Below are positions 1-7,030 of a DNA stretch of 26,531 nucleotides, in pieces. Origin of the DNA: Clostridia bacterium (GTDB lineage: Bacteria; UBA6262; WVXT01). Positions within the stretch are counted from its first letter, which is position 1. Each line of letters begins with the position of its first letter. The notes beneath the pieces were generated by a model, which ran no database searches, was not told the origin of the DNA, and worked only from the letters and a program-made list of their open reading frames with translations. Made by a program: the position numbers and the translations under genes. The stretch lies in assembly GCA_030671905.1 (NCBI GenBank), contig DAOVHK010000005.1, positions 1-26,531 on the forward strand. The letters run 5' to 3'.

Positions 1-559
1 TCTGTCTCAATTCTTTGTTGTTTACATTTAAAACGCCAATTACCCTGTTTTTAACTTTGAGAGGAACGGAAACAAAAGACTTAGAAGTATATTTTTCATT
101 ACTCTCTTTAAAAAAACGCTTATCGGTTTCTATATTTTCACAAAGAATCGGCTCTCCCTCCTCAGCCACTTTTCCGGCAATGCCTTTTCCAATGGGAATG
201 CGGGTGTTCTTCACCACTTCCTCAGGCAGACCTCTTGCTGCTACAATCTCCAGCATGTTTGTCTCCTTGTCTATCAACATTAGAGAGCCTATTCCCGTTC
301 TTAAAAGTCGAGTGGCATTGGTCACAATCAATTTCGCCAACTGGTTTACTTTCACTATCCCACTGGTGGTTACGCCGAATTCATAAATTCCTAAGAGGAA
401 GGACAGGAGGTTTTCCAGGTCTTCTACATGCTTTTTTATCTCATCTTCTGCTCTATTCAACTTGACTCGTAACTCTCTTTCTTTGCCATATTTTCCGACT
501 AGATAGATTATGGCCACAACTAAAACCAGAATTGTTGCCAGTATTAGAGAAAATTCCAT
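1..559 (-). CDS. GAF-domain membrane protein, partial (3' end outside window)
   Basis: Reading the minus strand from the ATG at 557-559 gives an open frame of 186 codons that runs off the left edge without a stop. Residues about 4-22 form one hydrophobic membrane segment, about 25-50 are charged and coiled-coil-like, and about 60-186 match a GAF domain in pattern (conserved IGSLMLID and IGKGIAGKVAEEGEP stretches, then VPLKVKNRVIGVLNV). GAF domains bind small ligands or act as dimeric sensor modules; the output domain, if any, lies beyond the window. A Shine-Dalgarno AGGTGG lies 5 nt before the ATG. The gene begins 15 nt after the V-ATPase subunit D stop on the same strand, so it is probably the last known member of that operon. 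What it senses cannot be told. Confidence 0.85.
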   Translation of the reverse strand, partial: MEFSLILATILVLVVAIIYLVGKYGKERELRVKLNRAEDEIKKHVEDLENLLSFLLGIYEFGVTTSGIVKVNQLAKLIVTNATRLLRTGIGSLMLIDKETNMLEIVAARGLPEEVVKNTRIPIGKGIAGKVAEEGEPILCENIETDKRFFKESNEKYTSKSFVSVPLKVKNRVIGVLNVNNKELRQ

Positions 560-574
560 CCCATCCACCTATCT

Positions 575-1195
575 TTAATGTCTTCTTACTATATCCTTAA
601 TCTTCATCAGTCTGGTAAGATTGCTTCTTTCCAGTTCCTCCAGCTTCATGCTAATATAACTGATAGTTTCAAATATATTGGGAATCAATATATGCTCTAA
701 GGCATTGACTCTCCGTCGTGTCCTCTCGATCTCATAAGAGAGCATCTCTAACTCTCTTTCCTTTTCCGCAAGTTCCACCATCTTTGGTATTAGTTCCCTA
801 TACCTTTTCAATGCCCTGTCCAGCTCCATAGAGGTAGTAAGAAGTCCGTAAGAAAAGTAGTCGCCCTCTATGTTAAGTCTATATCTGGGAATCCTGAGAT
901 TCATAAGGGGAACATAGGTGACTTCAAGATTAGTCTCCAGCTGACTGAACATTAATGCTTCATCTAAAAACTCTCTTCCCATAGTCAACCTGGCAATAAG
1001 GAAAGACCCATAGGCCTGGAACAATTCTATCTCAACTGTCAGGCGAAGTTCCTTAATCTCCTCTATCAGAGATAAGAAATTACGCATCAGTTCATCCTGT
1101 TTATCCTTAAGCAATTTGTGTCCTCGACGGGCAAGGATTAACCTTTTCTTCAATTTCAAAAGCTCCATCCTTGTGGGATTAACAGCAAGCCTCAT
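575..1195 (-). CDS. atpD: V-type ATPase subunit D
   Basis: This 206-residue protein is the central-stalk subunit D (NtpD/AhaD) of a V/A-type rotary ATPase. It forms, with F, the axle that turns inside the A3B3 head. The N-terminal stretch (NPTRMELLKLKKRL, then KHKLLKDKQDELM-like residues) is the family hallmark, and the chain is almost entirely helical with long N- and C-terminal coiled-coil segments, as expected. Its ATG overlaps the subunit B stop as ATGA (1192-1195), indicating translational coupling. Length agrees with the roughly 200-210 residues usual for the family. It is the last ATPase subunit of the operon. Confidence 0.96.
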   Translation of the reverse strand: MRLAVNPTRMELLKLKKRLILARRGHKLLKDKQDELMRNFLSLIEEIKELRLTVEIELFQAYGSFLIARLTMGREFLDEALMFSQLETNLEVTYVPLMNLRIPRYRLNIEGDYFSYGLLTTSMELDRALKRYRELIPKMVELAEKERELEMLSYEIERTRRRVNALEHILIPNIFETISYISMKLEELERSNLTRLMKIKDIVRRH

Positions 1196-2598
1196 AGTTG
1201 CTTCCTTTCAACTCTTTCCATATACTTCTGTATCTCTTTTTCCTTCACCCTCTTCAGTTCTTCCCTGGGTAACATTTTGAGAAGCTCCCAGCCAATATCC
1301 AGGGTCTTCTCCAAACTCCTCTCCTCATATTCTCCCTGAGTAACAAACTTTTTCTCATATTCATCAGCAAATTGAGAGAATCTCTTATCTGTTTCTGAGA
1401 GAGCAGCCTCTCCCAGGATTATTGCCAGTTCCTTTGCCTCCTTGCCCCGGGCATAGGCAGCAAAGAGCTGAGAAGTTACATTTCCATGGTCTTCCCTTGT
1501 TTTCCCTTCTCCAATTCCCTTCTCTTTTAGCCTGGAAAGGGAGGGAAGAACATCTATTGGTGGTGAAATGCCCTTTTTGTGGAGCTCCCTCGATAAGATT
1601 ATCTGCCCCTCGGTGATATAGCCTGTCAAATCGGGAATGGGATGGGTCTTATCATCTTCGGGCATAGTTAAGATGGGTATCAAGGTAATTGAGCCTTTTT
1701 TGTCTTTTATTCTTCCTGCTCTCTCATAAATTGTTGCCAGGTCAGTATACATATAACCAGGATATCCTCTCCGTCCAGGAACCTCTTTTCTGGCAGCTGA
1801 TACTTCTCGAAGAGCATCGCAATAGTTGGTCATATCGCTCAGGATTACCACCACATGCATATCCCTGCGAAAAGCCAAATATTCGGCAGCAGTCAGAGCT
1901 ACCCGGGGAGTAGCCAACCTCTCAATCGCCGGGTCATCAGCAAGATTGATGAACAGCACAGCTCTCTCAATTGCTCCTGTCTTCTTGAAATCTGTAATGA
2001 AAAAATTGGCTTCTTCAAAGGTAATCCCCATTGCTCCAAAGACAACGGCAAACTTTTCCTCGATATCAGTTCCTTTACCTCGAGAAATAACCTTTGCCTG
2101 CCTGGCAATCTGAGCGGCAAGCTCATTGTGGGGAAGCCCGGAGCCTGAAAAGATTGGTAGTTTCTGACCCCTTACCAGTGTATTCATTCCATCTATTGCA
2201 CAAATACCGGTTTGAATAAATTCTGAAGGGTAGTTCCGGGCATCGGGGTTGATTGGACTACCATTTATATCCTCTCTACTCTCGGCAAGTATAGCCGGCC
2301 CTCCGTCAATGGGACGTCCCAATCCATCAAAAATTCTTCCCAGTATATCAATGGAGACAGGGAGCTCTACCCTTCTCTCCAGGAATCTCACCCGCGATTC
2401 TATAAGATTTAGACCTGTGGTGCCCTCAAAGAGCTGGACGAGAACCTTGCCACCATCTACTTCCAGCACTCTTCCCCTTCTTACCTCTCCACTGGCAAGA
2501 GTAATCTCCGCTATCTCATCGTATTTAACTCCCGCAGTATCTTCAACGAGAATCAAAGGTCCGGCAATACTGGAAACTGTAAGATACTCCCTTTGCAT
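1192..2598 (-). CDS. atpB: V-type ATPase subunit B
   Basis: This 468-residue protein is the non-catalytic nucleotide-site subunit B of the A3B3 head. An N-terminal beta-barrel (about 1-75) is followed by the RecA-like core and a helical C-terminal domain. The position of the Walker A loop carries the degenerate SGSGLPHN (residues 151-158), which marks B rather than A. Other family landmarks are FGAMGITFEEANFF, LSDMTNYCDALREVSAARKEVPGRRGYPGYMYTDL and the late LSRLKEKGIGEGKTREDH segment. A Shine-Dalgarno GAGAGG precedes the ATG at 2596-2598. The 36-nt spacer after subunit A holds a palindrome (2615-2632). Its stop overlaps the subunit D start. Confidence 0.97.
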   Translation of the reverse strand: MQREYLTVSSIAGPLILVEDTAGVKYDEIAEITLASGEVRRGRVLEVDGGKVLVQLFEGTTGLNLIESRVRFLERRVELPVSIDILGRIFDGLGRPIDGGPAILAESREDINGSPINPDARNYPSEFIQTGICAIDGMNTLVRGQKLPIFSGSGLPHNELAAQIARQAKVISRGKGTDIEEKFAVVFGAMGITFEEANFFITDFKKTGAIERAVLFINLADDPAIERLATPRVALTAAEYLAFRRDMHVVVILSDMTNYCDALREVSAARKEVPGRRGYPGYMYTDLATIYERAGRIKDKKGSITLIPILTMPEDDKTHPIPDLTGYITEGQIILSRELHKKGISPPIDVLPSLSRLKEKGIGEGKTREDHGNVTSQLFAAYARGKEAKELAIILGEAALSETDKRFSQFADEYEKKFVTQGEYEERSLEKTLDIGWELLKMLPREELKRVKEKEIQKYMERVERKQL

Positions 2599-2614
2599 TG
2601 GAATCCTCTCCGAC

Positions 2615-2632
2615 GCAGAGCTATCGCTCTGC
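2615..2632. repeat. Palindrome in the A-B operon spacer
   Basis: GCAGAGC-TATC-GCTCTGC forms a perfect 7-bp stem with a 4-nt loop. Read on the minus strand it has the flanks ATAGCT before and GCGTC after, which are shared with the palindrome at 5809-5826 although the stem sequences differ. It ends 17 nt upstream of the subunit B start, just before its Shine-Dalgarno. Confidence 0.7.
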
Positions 2633-2634
2633 AG

Positions 2635-4407
2635 CTATATTTTTGTTTCGCTGCTCCTTTTTTCCTCTATCTCCCTTGTCATCTCTTCTTCTATCAGGTC
2701 AAATTTCTCCTTTTCTTTTTCATCGATGAATTTCATCCGGGATATTTTTTCTTTCACTTTGAGCTTTAAAAGTTTGGAGAACTCCACATCCTCCTTCAAT
2801 AACTCCTGGGAGAGACGGAAAAGTTTGATTATAACTTTAAGCATTCGATACTGCTTCTTTATTCCTGTATAAGCATCCTGCGGGTCAAAGGCATGCTGAT
2901 GGAGAAAATCTTCCCTTATCGACTTTGCCGTCTCTAAAATTAATCTATCCTCAGGAGAGAGCGCTTCCAATCCCACCAACCTCACCAGCTCTTCCAGAGA
3001 TGCTTCCTCCTGAAGGATGCGCATCGCCTCTGAGCGTAGCTGGAGATAATCTTTAGCCACTTCTTTAGATAAGTATTCCTCAATATTATCCAGATAGAGC
3101 GAATAACTGTTCAGCCAATTGATTGCCGGAAAGTGGCGCTGATAGGCAAGTTTATCCTCCAGACTCCAGAAGACCTTTACCATGCGCAGAGTTGCTTGAA
3201 CCACAGGGTCGGAAAGGTCACCGCCAGGGGGAGAAACAGCACCAATTATAGAAAGGGAACCTTCTCTCTGATCCTGGCCTTGACAGATAACTCTGCCAGA
3301 GCGCTCATAAAACCCGGCTACCCGGGCAGCCAAATAGGCAGGATAACCTTCCTCTCCAGGCATCTCCTCCAGCCTTCCCGACATCTCTCTCATCGCCTCT
3401 GCCCAGCGGGAAGTCGAATCTGCCATAATAGCCACTTTATATCCCATATCCCGGAAATATTCCCCAATTGTAGCCCCGGTATAAACAGACGCTTCCCGGG
3501 CAGCTACTGGCATATTGGAAGTATTGGCAATCAGGACAGTCCTCTTCATCAGAGGCTCTCCCGTGCGAGGGTCCTTTAACCTGGGCATTTCCATTAAAAC
3601 ATCGCACATCTCATTTCCCCTCTCGCCACAGCCAACGTAAATAATGATATCTGCGTCTGCCCACTTAGCCAACTGGTGGAGAACTACAGTCTTCCCGCTC
3701 CCGAAAGGACCAGGAATACAGGCAGTACCACCCTTAGTGATAGGGAAGAAGGTGTCGATTACCCTTGTTCCTGTGTAAAGAGGGAGAGTCGGAGGGAGTT
3801 TTTCTTTATAGGGTCTCTCCTGTCTGACAGGCCACCTCTGGAGCATACTCAAAGAAACTGTGGAGCGAGAATGGGACGGCCGAATGCGGGCAATGGTATC
3901 TTCTACTTTAAATTCTCCCTTACGAATCTCCACAACTTCACCTTCAACTTCCGGAGGCACCATTATCTTATGTGTTATCAGAGTGGTCTCCTGGACTTCT
4001 CCGATTATATCACCTGAGATAACCTTATCTCCCTTTTTAACCAGAGGTTTGAACTTCCATCGCTTTTCCCGGTCAATTCCAGGGATGTAGAGTCCTCTGG
4101 TAATGTAATTTCCCGCTTTCTCTCTTATTTTGTCCAGAGGCCTTTGAATTCCGTCATAAATAGAGGAAATTAACCCGGGAGCTAACTCCACTGATAGCGG
4201 CCCACCTGTGGATACAACGGGTTCCCCAGGGCCCAGCCCAGCAGTCTCTTCGTATACCTGGATAGAGACCCTGTTCCTCTTCAACTCAAGCACTTCACCA
4301 ATCAACCCGGGAGTCCCCACGCGCATCACCTCGTACATTTTCACTCCCGGCAGTCCTTCAGCAACCACCAGAGGACCCGATACTTTTACAATTTTACCTT
4401 TAATCAT
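2635..4407 (-). CDS. atpA: V-type ATPase catalytic subunit A
   Basis: This 590-residue protein is the catalytic subunit A of the V/A-type ATPase, hydrolysing or making ATP in the A3B3 head. The Walker A loop GPFGSGKT lies at residues 233-240. It is preceded by the family-specific 'non-homologous' insert (about 110-190, with GIDREKRWKFKPLVKKGD), which is present in A but absent from F-type beta. GCGERGNEMCDVLMEMP and ADSTSRWAEAMREMSGRLEEMPGEEGYPAYL-type segments match the family closely. Length is standard. The ATG at 4405-4407 has GGAG 8 nt upstream. It lies 26 nt after the subunit F stop and 36 nt before B, within one operon. Confidence 0.98.
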   Translation of the reverse strand: MIKGKIVKVSGPLVVAEGLPGVKMYEVMRVGTPGLIGEVLELKRNRVSIQVYEETAGLGPGEPVVSTGGPLSVELAPGLISSIYDGIQRPLDKIREKAGNYITRGLYIPGIDREKRWKFKPLVKKGDKVISGDIIGEVQETTLITHKIMVPPEVEGEVVEIRKGEFKVEDTIARIRPSHSRSTVSLSMLQRWPVRQERPYKEKLPPTLPLYTGTRVIDTFFPITKGGTACIPGPFGSGKTVVLHQLAKWADADIIIYVGCGERGNEMCDVLMEMPRLKDPRTGEPLMKRTVLIANTSNMPVAAREASVYTGATIGEYFRDMGYKVAIMADSTSRWAEAMREMSGRLEEMPGEEGYPAYLAARVAGFYERSGRVICQGQDQREGSLSIIGAVSPPGGDLSDPVVQATLRMVKVFWSLEDKLAYQRHFPAINWLNSYSLYLDNIEEYLSKEVAKDYLQLRSEAMRILQEEASLEELVRLVGLEALSPEDRLILETAKSIREDFLHQHAFDPQDAYTGIKKQYRMLKVIIKLFRLSQELLKEDVEFSKLLKLKVKEKISRMKFIDEKEKEKFDLIEEEMTREIEEKRSSETKI

Positions 4408-4433
4408 CTTTTATCTCCAGGAAATCATCACTC

Positions 4434-4757
4434 TCAACCCACGCCCTGTGACTCTGAAAATATATCTGCTCCCACCGCCCTAATAGCTATTTTCCTTAAC
4501 TTCTCCAAACCTAACTTTTTCTCTTGAATCCCAGGGATAATAGTAATATCCACCTTTGCCATTTTTGAGACTTCGTCAATCTTTTCCAGAAAAGCCTTAG
4601 CAAAAGTCTCTGTAATGTAAACTAATGAATAGTCTCCTTTGCCAATTTCATCGAGCGCTCTGGCTGCCTGGGAACTGTCACTCACAGGAAAGATAGAGAA
4701 ACCCATTCCCTTAAAACCCCAGATGAAATCTCTTTCCCCAATTATTGCAATTTTCAT
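4434..4757 (-). CDS. atpF: V-type ATPase subunit F
   Basis: This 107-residue Rossmann-like protein is subunit F, which binds D in the central stalk. The start KIAIIGERDFIWGFKGMGF and the later DYSLVYITETFAKAF are typical; the C-terminal PGIQEKKLG stretch precedes the helix that contacts D. The ATG at 4755-4757 follows a strong AGGAGG Shine-Dalgarno. The position between C and A is the standard bacterial/archaeal order. Confidence 0.93.
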   Translation of the reverse strand: MKIAIIGERDFIWGFKGMGFSIFPVSDSSQAARALDEIGKGDYSLVYITETFAKAFLEKIDEVSKMAKVDITIIPGIQEKKLGLEKLRKIAIRAVGADIFSESQGVG

Positions 4758-4776
4758 TTCTCTTTCCTCCTACCAC

Positions 4777-5793
4777 TTAAAGGTTGCGGCTACTGATATA
4801 AGCCTCCCTCAGTTTTTCCTTGATTATTTCCGGAAACAATCCATTAAACTTACCTACTATGACCGTCCTGAGATTCTTAACTTCCATCTCCTTAGCCACC
4901 AGATAGCCAATTAAGGGTTCAATGCCAAAGCTTATATATTTTGCTTTTTTGACGAAGTTTAACAGGTAATCATCGAATAACTTTTCTAAAAAAGAGAAGC
5001 TTCCGCTTTTCTTCCAACTTTCAATCCCATCCTTTACTATTCCGTAATAATCCTTGAATCTCAGGCTATCGACAAAGCTCTCCAGGGAACCTGCAAACGA
5101 TTTTAAGAAATGGTCTCTCTCCAAGAGCCCTCCAGAAATCAAGCGATTCTTTAGAAAGTCTCTCCCCTTATCCATCTCCTTCAGTCTCAAGAAAGTTCTA
5201 ATATTGGTGAGGTCAATTTGAATTAAAAAGAGTCTCTCCAGAAATTCACACTTTGCCTGCTGTGATACCTGAAGACAGTGAGAAAGGTATATCTCATCGA
5301 GAGTAGTGTCGATTAGCTGGATATTTTTTTTAGAACTATTATAGATTCCTTCTATCTCTTGGAGAGTTCCTGCTAAAAGTGGAGGTAATCTAAAAAAATT
5401 ACCGGTTTCCACCGCTTCTACAATCTCTTCTCGATTAACTACGGAGGGAGCCAAATAGTATTCCTCCTCCACGGAAGCTCCGCACTTTTTCTTAAAAGCA
5501 ACCTTTATATTATGGAAGTCATTTCGTAAAATGAATAAATCTGTTAACTGGGGATCGTGTGTCAGTTCAGAAATCAACCCATAAACTCTCTCCATATGGA
5601 GAGAGAGATGCAAGTCGAAATCCTCCTCCTGTTTAACCAGCGCCAGCCCCTCTCGATAATCTGTATCGCTCAAACCCTTGAGTGCTTCTTCAATATTTTC
5701 CGCCTCGAGAATACTTAACAGTTTAGGAAGATCGAGTAGTCTTACTTCTTTTGCTCTTATCTTTCCCACAGCATAAGCATAACGATTATCCAT
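4777..5793 (-). CDS. atpC: V-type ATPase subunit C
   Basis: This 338-residue, helix-rich protein is subunit C (archaeal C, equivalent to eukaryotic d and bacterial NtpC), the funnel that joins the D-F axle to the membrane rotor ring. Family features include the opening NRYAYAVGKIRAKEVRLLD, the DLFILRNDFHNIKVAFK motif, the DLTNIRTFLRLK motif and the ending GYLVAKEMEVKNLRTVIVGK. The length is close to the roughly 335 residues of characterised members. The Shine-Dalgarno GAGG lies directly after the palindrome at 5809-5826. The 19-nt gap to F fits one operon. Confidence 0.95.
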   Translation of the reverse strand: MDNRYAYAVGKIRAKEVRLLDLPKLLSILEAENIEEALKGLSDTDYREGLALVKQEEDFDLHLSLHMERVYGLISELTHDPQLTDLFILRNDFHNIKVAFKKKCGASVEEEYYLAPSVVNREEIVEAVETGNFFRLPPLLAGTLQEIEGIYNSSKKNIQLIDTTLDEIYLSHCLQVSQQAKCEFLERLFLIQIDLTNIRTFLRLKEMDKGRDFLKNRLISGGLLERDHFLKSFAGSLESFVDSLRFKDYYGIVKDGIESWKKSGSFSFLEKLFDDYLLNFVKKAKYISFGIEPLIGYLVAKEMEVKNLRTVIVGKFNGLFPEIIKEKLREAYISSRNL

Positions 5794-5808
5794 ATGAGAC
5801 CTCAGGAC

Positions 5809-5826
5809 GCTCCGATGAATCGGAGC
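5809..5826. repeat. Palindrome in the E-C operon spacer
   Basis: GCTCCGAT-GA-ATCGGAGC is a perfect 8-bp stem with a 2-nt centre. On the minus strand its flanks are ATAGCT before and GCGTC after, the same flanks as the different stem at 2615-2632. It ends 16 nt before the subunit C start codon. Confidence 0.75.
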
Positions 5827-5844
5827 TATTCCTTCTTCAAACTT

Positions 5845-6441
5845 TTATGTAAACAGGAGTTTTATAACTTCCTCTTCTGTCTTCTCCCGTAAAGACCTCA
5901 ATATGTTTTCCCAGGAGTTACTTATTTCTATCTTTCCCGATTTCAAAATAAATCCATCAGGAATAGACGCTGGCCCAAGAGATAACTTCAGTTTGCCCTT
6001 TTTACCAGCTTTCACCAATTCAGCATTTACGCTATTAATCAATTTCTGATCGATTCTTTTCCTATCATTTTTGCCAACAACTACCAACTCTTCGCCGCTC
6101 TGGCAACTCTCCAGCATAATTCTGTTTACCAACTTTCGATAATCTCTGCCGTTCAAATTCCTTGTTCTCTTCTCTACTTCCCGGTAAACCTCTCCCAAAA
6201 TTCTCTGCTTCTCTCCTAGTATACGCTTGCGTGACTCTAAAGAGGCTAAGGTCACAATTCTTTCCCCACCCTTGCGGGCATTTTCTATCCCTTCCCGGGT
6301 GAGCTCACCAACCACCCTTTCTGCTTCTCGTTTGCCCTCCTCGATTATCCGGGAAGCTCGGGACTCTGCTTCGTCGATAATTTTTCTTATCTCTTTGTCA
6401 TTATCCTGGATAATCTTCTCAAGAATTTTTTCAAGAGGCAT
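5845..6441 (-). CDS. atpE: V-type ATPase subunit E
   Basis: This 198-residue protein is the peripheral-stalk subunit E, which pairs with the G/H subunit to form the stator. About the first 90 residues are a long charged coiled coil (KIIDEAESRASRIIEEGKREAERVV), followed by a small globular domain (about 105-195) that binds the top of B. The ATG at 6439-6441 has GAGG 8 nt upstream. It lies downstream of K and upstream of C, as in the usual operon. Confidence 0.93.
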   Translation of the reverse strand: MPLEKILEKIIQDNDKEIRKIIDEAESRASRIIEEGKREAERVVGELTREGIENARKGGERIVTLASLESRKRILGEKQRILGEVYREVEKRTRNLNGRDYRKLVNRIMLESCQSGEELVVVGKNDRKRIDQKLINSVNAELVKAGKKGKLKLSLGPASIPDGFILKSGKIEISNSWENILRSLREKTEEEVIKLLFT

Positions 6442-6497
6442 AAGATTTCCTCAAAAATTATAGGAGAGCTTTTATTGTCCACCATTAATAAATGGCG

Positions 6498-6974
6498 TCA
6501 ACTTCCCAGGCGAATACCTGTAAGGAGAAAGAAAGAAGTTACCAATCCCAAAAGTGCGTATGTTTCTACTAAAGCTGCATAAATTAATGCTCTCATTTCT
6601 GCTCCCGGCTGTTTTGCTGCCACTCCTATTCCAGCAGCACAAACCTTTCCCTGATGAATAGCCGAAATCAGCCCGGAAAAAGCAATGGGCATGCAAGCGC
6701 CAAAAATTTGCAGGCCCTGATATAAGCTAATAACAGGAATTTCCCCAACCAGAAGACCTAATTTGATAATAACTAAAAACCCAACCACGAAACCATAAAA
6801 CCCTTGAGTTCCTGAAAGCGCTACCAATAGAAACATCCTGCCAAATTTTTCCGGACTCTCGGATAGGACACCATTTGCCGCCTGACCAGCCAACCCTACG
6901 CCTATACTGGAACCAATGCCAGCCATAAATACTGCCATCGCTCCACCAATAATAGCCACTACCAATCCTCCCAT
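6498..6974 (-). CDS. ntpK: V-type ATPase rotor subunit K (proteolipid), predicted Na+-binding
   Basis: This double-hairpin proteolipid of four membrane helices forms the rotor ring. Counting from the ATG at 6974 it has 158 residues; a GTG at 6980 would add two, but GAGG is then only 2 nt away, so the ATG is preferred. Hairpin 1 has LSGTQG and no membrane carboxylate; hairpin 2 has HQGKV and the ion-carrying Glu in LVETYALLG (Glu137). Aligned by eye to Enterococcus hirae NtpK, the five Na+ ligands Leu61, Thr64, Gln65, Gln110 and Glu139 correspond to Leu53, Thr56, Gln57, Gln108 and Glu137 here, all identical. Na+ specificity is therefore likely. That it is two fused hairpins with one Glu resembles a pumping rather than a synthesising ring, although this is not decisive. 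Confidence 0.95.
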   Translation of the reverse strand: MGGLVVAIIGGAMAVFMAGIGSSIGVGLAGQAANGVLSESPEKFGRMFLLVALSGTQGFYGFVVGFLVIIKLGLLVGEIPVISLYQGLQIFGACMPIAFSGLISAIHQGKVCAAGIGVAAKQPGAEMRALIYAALVETYALLGLVTSFFLLTGIRLGS

Positions 6975-6988
6975 CTCCACCCCCTCTA

Positions 6989-7013
6989 CTGCACGGTTGA
7001 AACCGTGCCTACA
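6989..7013. repeat. Palindromic element upstream of subunit K
   Basis: The core GCACGGTT-GA-AACCGTGC (6991-7008) is a perfect 8-bp stem followed by CTACA. The 25-nt stretch matches the one at 17374-17398 at 22 of 25 positions. It lies between the I stop and the K Shine-Dalgarno. Confidence 0.75.
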
Positions 7014-7030
7014 GAATTCCGATTCATCTA

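Noticed and set aside
2249..2872. A 207-codon open frame on the plus strand over the atpA/atpB junction
   Set aside because: It is antisense to well-conserved ATPase genes, Ser-rich and low-complexity, with no ribosome site; a shadow frame.
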